From QHXM01 sp963697975 (GTDB lineage: Bacteria; Acidobacteriota; Blastocatellia; Pyrinomonadales; Pyrinomonadaceae): a stretch of DNA of 64,000 nucleotides. Location of the stretch: NCBI GenBank assembly GCA_963697975.1, contig OY969111.1, positions 2,232,001 through 2,296,000 of the forward strand, written 5' to 3'. Positions 44,530 through 53,219 of this stretch are shown one piece after another (position 1 is the stretch's first letter; each line of letters begins with the position of its first letter). The translations under genes were made by a program, and so were the position numbers. The notes beneath the pieces are model-generated. The model saw only the letters and a list, made by a program, of their open reading frames with translations, was not told the DNA's origin and ran no database searches.

Positions 44530-44561
44530 AAAAGGTCACGGCGATTATGCCGTGACCTTTT
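44530..44561 (+). terminator. Terminator of the giant surface protein gene
   Basis: Perfect 13-bp arms (44530-44542 / 44549-44561), 6-nt loop, followed by ATTTTAA. 27 bases after the stop. Confidence 0.85.
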
Positions 44562-44605
44562 ATTTTAACGTAACGTCAGTTCGACGTAAGGAATTGTAGT
44601 CAACA

Positions 44606-44618
44606 GCCCCGAAGGGGC
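44606..44618. repeat. REP-like GCCCC-GAA-GGGGC stem
   Basis: Short 5-bp G+C stem with a GAA loop between convergent genes, in the sequence class often repeated in acidobacterial intergenic DNA. Compare the palindrome at 12237. Confidence 0.35.
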
Positions 44619-44629
44619 GGCAGCATGTG

Positions 44630-45682
44630 TCATCTTTCCGCTTCGAGGCCGTAGCTTTCTCCGACGCGCAAGGTCTTCGATTCAACGGTAGTGAGTTCTG
44701 TGGCGTTGGCTTCCATCGCGTGTTGTTGCAGGGTCAGCACGGTAAATTGATCCGCCATCAAACGGAGCGCGCGGCTGACGACCTCCAGCTTCTTTTCGCT
44801 CGTCACTTTCATCCCCGGAAAGAAAGATAAATCCTGCGTGTCGTCGGAGCCGAGCAGGTCCAGCGGGTGCAGGAGCAAAGACGGCTGCACGCCTCTCAGG
44901 CGACAGAGTCTCAGCGCCGTGCGAAAATACTGTAAGGCCAGCGCGGGAGAATAGAGGCTCAGGTAGAGCACATAGCTGAAATGAATCGGCACTTTGAAGA
45001 GCGGCATGGTGGTAACCGGAATCTCGACGATGGTCTGCCCTTCCACCTGCCAGCGATACGGCTTGAGCGGCTGTAGCCCGTCGCGCAGTTTGCCGAAAAG
45101 TATCTGCCGTTTTTCCTTCTCTTCTTCGGTCAACTTCGCGGTCATAAAATAATAGGCACGCGCGAGCGGCCCCAAAAAGGTCGGCAAGGTGGAGGCATCG
45201 TACTTGTAGCCGCGCCTTGCAAGCACGCGTAAGGTCGCAGGCGACAGGCTGTAGCCGGGGCCGCGAAAGCCGAGGGGAAGTTGGCCCGTAGCGCGCTCGA
45301 TATGTTCTTCCGCCTGCGCGAACTCGGTTTCGATTTCGGCTTCCGAATAGAGATGCAGCCAGGGCTGATGATGAAAGGAATGGTTGCCGATCTCGTGCCC
45401 ATCGGCGGCAATCTGTCCGAGCGCTTCCCGATTCTTCTCAAGCGCCGCGTCCTGCCCGACGATGAAGAAGGTAATCTTGAGATTTCGTTCCTTGAGGAAA
45501 CTCAAAGCGCGCGGCACAACCACGTCGAGATAAGTAGGGAAAGACTCCCAGCCCGAATCCCCGTGCGTCTTCATGTAAGACCACTTATTATCGAGGTCTA
45601 AAGAAAGACTCGCCAGAGGCTTTGCAGCTTGCTTTGCAGCTTTCAGGGGCGTTGACTCAATTGTGTTCTTGTCGTTGGACAT
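44630..45682 (-). CDS. NodB-type polysaccharide deacetylase
   Basis: 350 residues, no signal peptide. NodB motifs: SLDLDNKW with the catalytic Asp29 and metal Asp31, HEIGNHSFHH with metal ligands His101 and His105, and GFRGPGYS. The C-terminal part continues the barrel (HPLDLLGSDDTQDLSFF). Enzymes of this family remove N- or O-acetyl groups from polysaccharide precursors, often on undecaprenyl-linked intermediates. It is the last gene of the glycan operon, 5 bp past the GT39-type gene, so coupled translation is likely. Confidence 0.88.
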   Translation of the reverse strand: MSNDKNTIESTPLKAAKQAAKPLASLSLDLDNKWSYMKTHGDSGWESFPTYLDVVVPRALSFLKERNLKITFFIVGQDAALEKNREALGQIAADGHEIGNHSFHHQPWLHLYSEAEIETEFAQAEEHIERATGQLPLGFRGPGYSLSPATLRVLARRGYKYDASTLPTFLGPLARAYYFMTAKLTEEEKEKRQILFGKLRDGLQPLKPYRWQVEGQTIVEIPVTTMPLFKVPIHFSYVLYLSLYSPALALQYFRTALRLCRLRGVQPSLLLHPLDLLGSDDTQDLSFFPGMKVTSEKKLEVVSRALRLMADQFTVLTLQQHAMEANATELTTVESKTLRVGESYGLEAER

Positions 45683-45687
45683 AAATT

Positions 45688-47352
45688 TTAGGGCACATCC
45701 GTTTGGAGCGAGCGCCGGAGCATCAAGATTTCCATCTCCAGGCGGCGCTCTGGTTGTTCATTCCTCAGTATATTTCTGAAAACCTGTAGACGCATCCCGC
45801 GATACTCAGGGTCATTGCTCTCAACAGCAATCTCTTGTTCGAGCTTGAATCTCTCAGGATGATTCCTGAGAACCGCTCGCACCCGCTCCTCAAAATCGAC
45901 TCTCGCCTCATCGCCGACTCCAATTGAATTTGATGCTTGAGGCGCTTCGACGATGAGGAATTCCGGGTCATATTTGAAGATGGTAGCGAGGATGTCTTCA
46001 TCACCACCGGCGAACTGCTTGTACTCAACCTGCGAACTGATGAGAGTGCTAAACAGTAGCTTATCCGCACGCAGCACCCAGAGACGACGATTGGGGTCAT
46101 GACGGCGGAGTTGATAAATAAAGTTGCCGTTTAATCTTCCGACGAAAAAACAGAAAGGCGAGTTGGTGGAATTCGTGGCGACGTACCGCGCCGCATCTTC
46201 ATAACCACGAACGAAAAACTTTGGCGCTGACATGGTGTTCCAGCCCACGCCGATGATGACGAGCGCAGCCAATGGCAGCAAGAGCTTCGGAGTCCGCAGC
46301 CAGTTCGCCACGAGCGTGAGACCCTCGGCAGCAAAGAACGCGAACGCCGGAATCCAGTAGATCGCATGACGAGAATCCATCTCGCCTATCGGCGTGAACG
46401 TTAAATACGTGGCGAGAATCATGGCGAGGTAAGGCCAGGCAGCTTTACGTCGCCCGTTCGTCAGGCCAAAGATGAGTCCGGCGAGAGCGGGAATCAGCGC
46501 GTAGAGGCTGAGTTGTTCTGAAAGATATGAAGGATAAAAAGTGTAACGCGTCAGCGAAAGAAAGCCGGGAAAGTGAAAGTTTGGCGCGAGTGTTTCTGTG
46601 GCCTGCTTGACATGAAACCAGCCGATGCCCTGCGCGGTGAGTACATAGAAGGGCACGACAAGCACAAGCGCCAGCGCCGCAAAGACGATCACTTCTTTGC
46701 GCCGTAAGATGTCCCAACGCCTGCGCGCCGCCAGCAGGATGATGAAGAGCGGCAAAAGATAGATGGCATCGAATCTCGTCAGCGCGCAGAGCGCAGAAGC
46801 GAGCGCGGCGAGCAGAAGATGAGAGCGGCGCTCAACGTCCAGATACCGTATGAAGTGATAAATGGCCGCCAGCGCCAGCGCCAGCGTCGGGACTTCCAGC
46901 ATGACATAACTGGAATGCAGGAAGATGAGCGGCGAAAGACCAAAGATTAAGACTGTGATCGCGGCGCGGGTCAAATCGTGCGTGCGGCGCACAAGATGGA
47001 AGAGGTAGGCACAGGCGATTGCCGCGAAGACGCCGATCAGAATTTTCGAGACGACGAGCGATGTGCCGAAGAGCGTCATGGCCAATCCTTCCACGAAGTA
47101 GAAGAAGGGCGGCCAGACCAGCAGGCCGAGCGCAGGATATTGCAGGTAGTAATTAACCGTGTAGTCACTCAGATGCGTGAGCGGCAGATCGCGCAGGAGG
47201 TCTCTGAAATAGACTCCCGTCATCACATGGCGCGTCTCGTCGTTGTAGAAGAAAGGCTCTGTGGCTTGCCAAGCCAGGAGGTGGACGAGGCCCAGCGCAA
47301 GAATCAAGGCGAAGAGAACGAGAGACTCTTTTTTCTTAAACCGATTGAGCAT
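45688..47352 (-). CDS. GT39-type glycosyltransferase, multispanning
   Basis: 554 residues, about ten to twelve hydrophobic segments, of ArnT/PMT (GT39/GT83-like) type. The first loop has the conserved acidic pattern FFYNDETRHVMTG. The membrane part ends near residue 400; a soluble periplasmic domain follows (about 400-554). These enzymes use a polyprenyl-phosphate sugar donor to glycosylate lipid or protein on the outer side of the inner membrane. Likely job here: adding a sugar to the glycan made by this operon. Same strand as the deacetylase gene that follows. Confidence 0.82.
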   Translation of the reverse strand: MLNRFKKKESLVLFALILALGLVHLLAWQATEPFFYNDETRHVMTGVYFRDLLRDLPLTHLSDYTVNYYLQYPALGLLVWPPFFYFVEGLAMTLFGTSLVVSKILIGVFAAIACAYLFHLVRRTHDLTRAAITVLIFGLSPLIFLHSSYVMLEVPTLALALAAIYHFIRYLDVERRSHLLLAALASALCALTRFDAIYLLPLFIILLAARRRWDILRRKEVIVFAALALVLVVPFYVLTAQGIGWFHVKQATETLAPNFHFPGFLSLTRYTFYPSYLSEQLSLYALIPALAGLIFGLTNGRRKAAWPYLAMILATYLTFTPIGEMDSRHAIYWIPAFAFFAAEGLTLVANWLRTPKLLLPLAALVIIGVGWNTMSAPKFFVRGYEDAARYVATNSTNSPFCFFVGRLNGNFIYQLRRHDPNRRLWVLRADKLLFSTLISSQVEYKQFAGGDEDILATIFKYDPEFLIVEAPQASNSIGVGDEARVDFEERVRAVLRNHPERFKLEQEIAVESNDPEYRGMRLQVFRNILRNEQPERRLEMEILMLRRSLQTDVP

Positions 47353-47368
47353 CGACTTCAGGAAGAGA

Positions 47369-47473
47369 TAGACAGGATTTACAGGATTATCAGGATTAAG
47401 AAAACAAGACAGGACAGATAAGCTTGTTTATTCTTCCTTTTATCCTGTCCATCTTGTTAATCCTGTCTAATTT
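47369..47473. repeat. Nonamer-repeat hairpin J (ACAGGATTA family)
   Basis: Arm 47369-47421 has 9-nt units (ACAGGATTT, ACAGGATTA, TCAGGATTA). Arm 47423-47473 has the complements. 47438-47469 is a 32-nt exact reverse match to 62460-62491 (hairpin N), 15 kb away. It lies between the flavoprotein stop and the GT39-type start. Confidence 0.92.
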
Positions 47474-47491
47474 CTTATGTAGTTAGGCGCG

Positions 47492-48829
47492 TTAAGAGTT
47501 AAGCGTGGCCGCGAGTTGCCGCGTCTTCTTCAAAGTGCGCCAGTAGACATCCTCCATGAAGATGTGCGCGAACTCGCCGTTGCGCCCGATGCTGTAGAGT
47601 CCTTCGACCTGCATCGAATCTTCAAACCTGCGGCGGTCTGCCTCATACTCGTTTAAGAAAACCGGGTACGCGATTGGAGTTCGCAAGACTCGACAGCCCA
47701 GATAACGCCCACGCGCTCCCTTAATGACTGGCTCAAGATGCTCCAGACAAAACTCGCCGAGCCGTTCCTCGTCCATCGTCCATATCTCATCTCCCACCTC
47801 GCAGCCGATATCGACAGTGATGAGCGTCTTGCCTTCGGGAGCGAGCCAGGGCATGGAGAGTGTGGTCTCCGTCAACCTGAAAAACGGAAACTGATTTTCA
47901 GGCGTCCACGTCACGACATCCGGCAACAGCCCACGCCCCTCGAATCTCATGTTGACAAAAACCATCGGGCGATAGCGAAAGCGCGCGAGCGGCTGCAATG
48001 CGTCAGTTCCCTGAACGAGTTTGGCGAGGATGTGGCGCGGCGCGGTGCTGATAACGGCGGAGACTTCCTGCTCCTGCCCTTTGACACGAACCGCGACCGT
48101 TCGACCTGAATCTACGAGGATAGCTTCGACGGGAGATTCGAGTTTGATAGCGTCCTCTGCGTCCCCGGCGAGGCGCTGGCACAGGAGGCCGACGCCGCCT
48201 TTCGGATAAACGTGCCAGACGTGCGCGTTTTCGGGCTGCTCGCGGCTGTAGCCGCAGGCGACGGCGCGGCGCGTGAACCGGCTGGCGAATTTGAGCATCA
48301 GTGTGTGCCCGATGCTGCCCGGAATGCTGTCGCCGACAGCAGAAGATAACTCGGACGCGCTTGCCCCGGACCATGCTTCGGTGAGCGGGATAGCCACTTC
48401 ATCAGCCAGCGCCTTGCCGTACTTTGAACGAAACCATTCGGCGGCGGACTCAGGCTTATGACCGTTTCCGAGTGAAGCAGCACGAGTCTTCAGGGCGCTC
48501 AGGGAGAAACGCGGCACGCGCATGAGTCCGAGAGGATAATTATAGGTGCGCCCCTTAAGCAGCACCGTCTCGCCGTAGTGACGGACGGTTTCACACTGTG
48601 AGCCGACGCCGAGGGCCGCCGCCAGCCGGTTGGTGATAAAGTGCGCGCCGAAGTCGTAGCTGAAACCATCGCTGTCCGTGAACGTCGTGGCGAGTCCTGC
48701 GATCTTTGGTCCGGCTTCATACAAGACGACCGGGACACCCTGTCTCCGCAGCACAGACGCCGCTGTCAGACCGGCCAAGCCCGCCCCGATAATCGCCACA
48801 GGTTTTCTTTCAGCGTGAAGCATACTCAA
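47492..48829 (-). CDS. FAD-dependent oxidoreductase (amine oxidase / protoporphyrinogen-oxidase-like)
   Basis: 445 residues. The Rossmann dinucleotide motif AIIGAGLAGLTAASVLRRQG (11-30) is followed by the flavin segment FSYDFGAHFI. A C-terminal substrate domain ends EGLYSIGRNGEFAHIFMED. The fold class is that of protoporphyrinogen oxidase and UDP-galactopyranose mutase. Such proteins in sugar clusters are often annotated as oxidoreductases of unknown substrate. A sugar-nucleotide role is inferred from context, and a pigment or heme role is less likely here. Confidence 0.8.
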   Translation of the reverse strand: MSMLHAERKPVAIIGAGLAGLTAASVLRRQGVPVVLYEAGPKIAGLATTFTDSDGFSYDFGAHFITNRLAAALGVGSQCETVRHYGETVLLKGRTYNYPLGLMRVPRFSLSALKTRAASLGNGHKPESAAEWFRSKYGKALADEVAIPLTEAWSGASASELSSAVGDSIPGSIGHTLMLKFASRFTRRAVACGYSREQPENAHVWHVYPKGGVGLLCQRLAGDAEDAIKLESPVEAILVDSGRTVAVRVKGQEQEVSAVISTAPRHILAKLVQGTDALQPLARFRYRPMVFVNMRFEGRGLLPDVVTWTPENQFPFFRLTETTLSMPWLAPEGKTLITVDIGCEVGDEIWTMDEERLGEFCLEHLEPVIKGARGRYLGCRVLRTPIAYPVFLNEYEADRRRFEDSMQVEGLYSIGRNGEFAHIFMEDVYWRTLKKTRQLAATLNS

Positions 48830-48833
48830 GTAC

Positions 48834-48962
48834 AGAAGTCAGGAGTCAGGAGAGAGAAGAAAACAGAATCTGTGAATGTGTTTGCCGTCCTTTTCATTCT
48901 GACTTCTGACTCCTGTGTTTTGTCTCCTGCTTTTCATCCCTCATCCCTCCGCCCTCATCCCT
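48834..48962. repeat. Heptamer-repeat hairpin K (AGGAGTC), with a second heptamer block
   Basis: Arm 48834-48868 has AGAAGTC, AGGAGTC, AGGAGAG units. Arm 48897-48932 has the complements (GACTTCT, GACTCCT). Then 48936-48965 has a separate unpaired block of ATCCCTC units, which contributes the methyltransferase stop. Confidence 0.8.
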
Positions 48963-49968
48963 GCTTTTCATCCGGTTTTCGCAGGATGGCGCGGAGCAGC
49001 GCACCTCTGCCTCCGAGTTGATGGAGTGAATCGAAGACGGTGAATGCGGCCAGCGAGCCGGGCGACTCAAGGCTGAAGCGGTTGATGAGCCATTGCGGCT
49101 TATGCCAGTCAACGAGCGTGTTGCGAATCGAATAGACCCAGTTGACCGGGCTGACGATTGTAGAGAGAGAGGCAACCTCCATCTCTACTTTCCCTGCGAG
49201 CGCACGCAGGGATTCTTCGTTGAAGAGATTCCAATGTCTGGGAAAGTGATAGCCGCCCCAGTGTCTTCCCTTGAAGAACCGGAAGTCGGGCGAATCCGTG
49301 TTGTCTGTGACAATGACGAGCGTGCCGCCGGGTCTGAGCAGTGAGCGCACGGCACGCAGAACGGCTGGCGGGTCGGCGACGTGCTCGATGGTTTGAATCA
49401 GCAGAGCCAGATCATAACTCGCTTCAGGGAGTTCGAGTTGCTCGACAGTTCCCTGATGCACTTTGAGGCCGTCGCGCACGGCGGCCATCACAGCGCGGTC
49501 GTCGGAATCTACGCCTTCGAGTTCCCAGCCCGGTTTTCCGAAGTCGCGCAAAAGGCGCAGGTGAAAACCATCGCCGCAACCCACATCAATAATCCGCGCG
49601 TCGTCGCCCAAGCCACGACACCACGAAAGCATGCGGCGTGCTTCGAGTCGTCGGCGCACCTTGTAGACAAAACCGAAACGCTCTTCGTTGAACTCGAAGG
49701 CATGATAGTTTTGCGGATAGATGCGCGATAACTCGTCCAGCGAAGGACGCGGATTGAGATAGACCAATCCACAATTATTACAACGCATCGCCAGAAAGGT
49801 ATCCTCACTGGTTCTGTACTCGAAGTCTTCTCCCACAGCGATTGGCGTGGCATCGTCCGTCTCGCAGATACAGCACCCGACCGATTCGAGAGACAGAGGA
49901 GTTGTTCGCCCGGAATGATGGGTGAGCGAAAGCGCGCGCTGGCTGGTTAAAGAATTTGAGAGTTCCAT
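48955..49968 (-). CDS. SAM-dependent methyltransferase with zinc-ribbon N-terminus
   Basis: 337 residues. A small Cys cluster (VGCCICE ... MRCNNCGLVYLNPRP, about 31-75) is followed by the class I SAM domain with motif I IIDVGCGDGFHLRLL (about 125-140). The motif YDLALLIQTIEHVADP lies near the substrate region. This family is common in O-antigen, capsule and natural-product sugar clusters, where it methylates a sugar or a modified sugar. It overlaps the flavoprotein stop by one base (TGATG), so it is translationally coupled. Its stop lies in repeat K. Confidence 0.82.
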   Translation of the reverse strand: MELSNSLTSQRALSLTHHSGRTTPLSLESVGCCICETDDATPIAVGEDFEYRTSEDTFLAMRCNNCGLVYLNPRPSLDELSRIYPQNYHAFEFNEERFGFVYKVRRRLEARRMLSWCRGLGDDARIIDVGCGDGFHLRLLRDFGKPGWELEGVDSDDRAVMAAVRDGLKVHQGTVEQLELPEASYDLALLIQTIEHVADPPAVLRAVRSLLRPGGTLVIVTDNTDSPDFRFFKGRHWGGYHFPRHWNLFNEESLRALAGKVEMEVASLSTIVSPVNWVYSIRNTLVDWHKPQWLINRFSLESPGSLAAFTVFDSLHQLGGRGALLRAILRKPDEKQG

Positions 49969-51338
49969 CAGCGGACTCGTCCGTTCTGGCTGTTGATGAC
50001 TGAAGGAATTTGCGGCGGCTTCGACGCGAGGAGTTGCGCGACAACTTTCTCGGCCAATTGAACGGTCTCGTTGACGTTCAGTGTCCCGTTGACGATGTGC
50101 GCCGAATTCAGGACGTGCATGCCGGGTATCGAAGTCGTGATTTCAGGCAATCGCTTTGAATAATTCAGCGTCGGGAGCGGGAACACATGCCGGACGCGGG
50201 AGACGCGAAACGAGAGTACGTCGCTGCGCTTAAAGTTTGGATACATGCGCTCAAGCGCGCCAATGAATCGCTCTTGGATCTCTTCATCCGAAAGAGCGAA
50301 GGTCGGATCATCGGGCGCTAAGTATTTCGGCAGATAGACCAGAGCGTGTCCGTTGAACTGCTGCGGGTCAACCAGCGCGGACATTTCGATGACGGCGGTG
50401 AAAGGAATCTCGGTGTCGGTGATGTTCGTCACGTAAAAGTTGGCGAGCGGCTTTTTCAAGAGCAGGGAGGCGCAGATGATTCCCTGATACTGAACATCGC
50501 TCAGTTTGGTTTTCTCTTCTTCGGACAGCCCTGAACATATTCGCGCCGCGACGGGCGAAGGCGCGGTCAGCACAACCTGATCGAAAGTCTCTTTGTGGTT
50601 CTCGCCATAATCAACCGTGAGCGAGCCGTTTGTTTTAGCGACCCTGTTGACCGCGCAACCTAGTTTGACGCTGACGCCCTGTTCCTCTAACGCCGCTCCG
50701 AAGCGTTTGAGGATGCGCGCGTAGCCGCCGGGCACGTAGCCGAACATCTCTTTCTTCAATCCGGTGCGCCGCGCAGCGTACATGCGCGCAATGGTCGTCC
50801 AGATGAAAGCGGCTGAAGTCTGCTTGTAGTTCTCGCCGAGTTTTGAACGAAGGAGCGGCAGCCAGATTTTTTCGCAGGTGCGGCGGCCAGATAAACGCCT
50901 GAGCCAATCCGCGACCGGGATGGTTTCGAGCCTTTGCCAGTCCTTCACTCTCGAAGCATAGAAAATCGTCGCGCCCAGACGCAGCTTGTCCGGCAGGCGC
51001 AAAGGAGGGAATTTGAGGAACTCAAGCGTGTTGGACATCGAGTAGAGTTGGCCGTCCGTGTAAAAGCCCGTGCGGGTCTCGACCCATTGCATCTCTTTCT
51101 CTAAATCCAGTTCAGTGAGCAATGCGCGCAAGGTGGTATCAGACAACAGCGTGACGTGATAATGACGATCCCACACGACATCGCCGAGTTGCCACGCGCT
51201 CGCCAGCCCGCCAAGATGCGGCGCACTCTCAAAGAGCGTCACGGACTGGCCAGCCTGCGCCAGCCTGCGCGCCAGCGTCATCCCCAGCAACCCGCCGCCG
51301 ACGATAGCCCAACGCTCCTGTTTGGAAGATTGATTCAT
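49968..51338 (-). CDS. FAD-dependent oxidoreductase (HpnE/UGM-like)
   Basis: 456 residues. Dinucleotide motif WAIVGGGLLGMTLARRLAQA (10-29), then LFESAPHLGGLAS and the family stretch WDRHYHVTLLSDTTLRALL. The C-terminal flavin segment ends PGMHVLNSAHIVNGTLNVN. Same fold class as the flavoprotein at 47492, but only distantly similar by eye. It may oxidise a sugar or lipid-linked intermediate. It is linked to the methyltransferase (one-base overlap), which supports a shared pathway. Confidence 0.8.
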   Translation of the reverse strand: MNQSSKQERWAIVGGGLLGMTLARRLAQAGQSVTLFESAPHLGGLASAWQLGDVVWDRHYHVTLLSDTTLRALLTELDLEKEMQWVETRTGFYTDGQLYSMSNTLEFLKFPPLRLPDKLRLGATIFYASRVKDWQRLETIPVADWLRRLSGRRTCEKIWLPLLRSKLGENYKQTSAAFIWTTIARMYAARRTGLKKEMFGYVPGGYARILKRFGAALEEQGVSVKLGCAVNRVAKTNGSLTVDYGENHKETFDQVVLTAPSPVAARICSGLSEEEKTKLSDVQYQGIICASLLLKKPLANFYVTNITDTEIPFTAVIEMSALVDPQQFNGHALVYLPKYLAPDDPTFALSDEEIQERFIGALERMYPNFKRSDVLSFRVSRVRHVFPLPTLNYSKRLPEITTSIPGMHVLNSAHIVNGTLNVNETVQLAEKVVAQLLASKPPQIPSVINSQNGRVR

Positions 51339-51350
51339 TGTAAAAGCTAA

Positions 51351-51428
51351 GTGATGGGTGATAAGTGAGAGGTGATAGGAAACTGCTTTTACTTATCACC
51401 TATCACCCATCACCTATCACTTGTCACT
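51351..51428. repeat. Heptamer-repeat hairpin L (GTGATGG family)
   Basis: Arm 51351-51382 has GTGATGG, GTGATAA, GTGAGAG, GTGATAG. Arm 51389-51428 has complements. It matches hairpin A at 36 of 38 positions, 44 kb away. The acetyltransferase stop codon lies inside it. Confidence 0.92.
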
Positions 51429-52041
51429 GTTGTTCCCTGACTTCCCTGTCATGAAGCTCATATTTCAACCCGCACGCCGCGCATTCGATGTGTATGAATT
51501 GCCCGGCGTCCTGCTCTTGAAACCGCAGCAGCAGTTGACCGCAGCGGCAAACACAACCGACGGACGTGGCCGGATGGCCGAGGGCGAGGTGAAAGTCCGG
51601 GATGGATTTCGTGACGAGCGCGCCCATGCCGATCATCGCAAAGCGGCCAATTACCAGATCGTTGCCGATGACGCAGCCCGCTCCGATGGTCGCCCCCTCG
51701 CGCACGAGCGTCGGCAGCGTATGCTCGTCAGGCTCGGAAGGCCGCAAACTTTTCAAGTCAGAAGTCGTGGCCCTGGGGAAACGGTCGTTGGTAAAGATTG
51801 TGCCCGCGCTAATCATCACCCCGTCTTCAATCGTGACGGCGTTGCAGATGTAAACGAAGGCGTTGATCTTGACCCGGTTGCCGATGTCCACGCCGTAAGC
51901 GACGTAAGTCTTTTCGCCGACGATGCACTCTTCTCCAATGCGCGTCGAGTGGCGAATGTGGACGTTGTCCCAGATAGCAGTGCCGTGACCGATCTCGACA
52001 CCCTTTTCAATAATCGCCGTCGGATGAACTCTTGAGGTCAC
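51424..52041 (-). CDS. wbpD: Left-handed beta-helix N-acetyltransferase (WbpD-like)
   Basis: 205 residues. Hexapeptide repeats run from VHPTAIIEKGVEIGHG to about residue 160, followed by the short arm GHPATSVG and a C-terminal zinc-ribbon-like tail (CVCRCG ... IECAACG) common in this enzyme group. WbpD transfers acetyl from acetyl-CoA to the 3-amino group of UDP-2-acetamido-3-amino-glucuronic acid. The frame overlaps the Gfo/Idh gene by 4 bp (ATGA), and the neighbours are an oxidoreductase, an aminotransferase and a 2-epimerase, which fits that pathway. Stop contributed by repeat L. Sugar specificity is inferred. Confidence 0.82.
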   Translation of the reverse strand: MTSRVHPTAIIEKGVEIGHGTAIWDNVHIRHSTRIGEECIVGEKTYVAYGVDIGNRVKINAFVYICNAVTIEDGVMISAGTIFTNDRFPRATTSDLKSLRPSEPDEHTLPTLVREGATIGAGCVIGNDLVIGRFAMIGMGALVTKSIPDFHLALGHPATSVGCVCRCGQLLLRFQEQDAGQFIHIECAACGLKYELHDREVREQQ

Positions 52042-53090
52042 GCAATACTCCAGTCCGCTTCGACGACTGCCGAGGGTCTCGCCTCTCTCGATTCGCTCAC
52101 CTTGCCATTAACAGTTGTCCACTGGCTCTGGTGCAGCGCAGCGTAGGCCGCTTCGATTACTTCGACGGAAGCCAGCGCATCAAGCGGCGTGACCAGCAGC
52201 CGCTCCATTCCACTGATAGCCCGCGAGAAATTCTCTATCTGGCTGCGAAACGCCTGAACCTTATCGTAGCCCTGACCAAACAACACCCAATCCTGCTCGG
52301 AAGAGAGTCGATACTTCGATTGCTTCCAGCCAACCTTAACCGTGCCCTTCGAGCCGTAGATGCTGAGATAATTTTCCTGCTCTTTGTTAATGCTCCACGA
52401 CAGATCGATATTGCCCATCACGCCGCCGCAACTTCTGACGAAGATATGCACGGTCTCTTCGACCATTAATTCCTGGCTGCGCTTGCCTTCAACGACCTGC
52501 ACTTCAGCCAGCGGCCCGAGAAAATAACGCATCAGGTCAACCGAGTGTGTGCCGTTGTCAATCAGGACGCCGCCGCCGCTAATCTCAGGATTGGAATTCC
52601 AGCGCGACGACATCTCGACTCTCGATGTAAAAGCGTTCTCGAACAGGATGATTTCGCCGAGCACGCCTGAGGTGACGAGTTGATGAGCGCGCACTACGTC
52701 TTCGACGTAACGAAACTTGGAGGCCATCGTCAGATAGACGCCGCAGCGGTCTGCCGCTTCCAACATCACCCGCGCGCTTTCCACGTCAACGCTCAAAGGC
52801 TTCTCGCAGAGAACGTGAATCCGGCGTTCAACGAAGAAGAGGCTAATCTCAGGATGCGTGTTCGGCGGCGTGCAGATGATGACGGCATCAAACTGCTCCC
52901 GGTCGGCCATCGTTTCGTAGGAGCTATAACTGCGACAATCTAGCTTCCCGGCAAGCGCAACGGCAGCCTCTTCGCGCACATCTGCGACGGCCACGAGTTC
53001 GGCAGTCTCGCAGTGCTCGAAGGCTTGAGCATAAGCCTGAGCGATGCCACCCGCTCCCACCAGCGCAAACTTGATTTTTTCTTTCATCAT
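52038..53090 (-). CDS. wbpB: Gfo/Idh/MocA-type oxidoreductase (WbpB-like)
   Basis: 350 residues; start at MMKEK or the second Met. N-terminal Rossmann motif FALVGAGGIAQAYAQ (8-22). The conserved lysine lies in HVLCEKPLSVD (about 90-100). The C-terminal sheet domain has GGGVLIDNGTHSVDLMRYFLG. In WbpB this family oxidises C3 of UDP-GlcNAcA, feeding the aminotransferase WbpE. Adjacent genes support that role, but the fold is used for many sugars. Overlaps the acetyltransferase start by 4 bp. Confidence 0.83.
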   Translation of the reverse strand: MMKEKIKFALVGAGGIAQAYAQAFEHCETAELVAVADVREEAAVALAGKLDCRSYSSYETMADREQFDAVIICTPPNTHPEISLFFVERRIHVLCEKPLSVDVESARVMLEAADRCGVYLTMASKFRYVEDVVRAHQLVTSGVLGEIILFENAFTSRVEMSSRWNSNPEISGGGVLIDNGTHSVDLMRYFLGPLAEVQVVEGKRSQELMVEETVHIFVRSCGGVMGNIDLSWSINKEQENYLSIYGSKGTVKVGWKQSKYRLSSEQDWVLFGQGYDKVQAFRSQIENFSRAISGMERLLVTPLDALASVEVIEAAYAALHQSQWTTVNGKVSESREARPSAVVEADWSIA

Positions 53091-53100
53091 TTTAAGAAAC

Positions 53101-53219
53101 AGACAGGAGAAGGAATTGCGGAATGCGGATTTCGGATTGCGGATTGGAAAGCGGTTGAATGGTTCTTAAATCCGCATTCCGCATTCCGCAATCTCTTTTC
53201 ATCCTGTCTCCCTTCTTAC
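53101..53219. repeat. Heptamer-repeat hairpin M (GCGGAAT/GCGGATT)
   Basis: Arm 53101-53150 includes GCGGAAT, GCGGATT, TCGGATT, GCGGATT. Arm 53169-53219 has ATCCGCA, TTCCGCA and TTCCGCA; the outer AGACAGGAG also pairs with TCCTGTCTCC. Related to H. The aminotransferase stop codon overlaps its end. Confidence 0.88.
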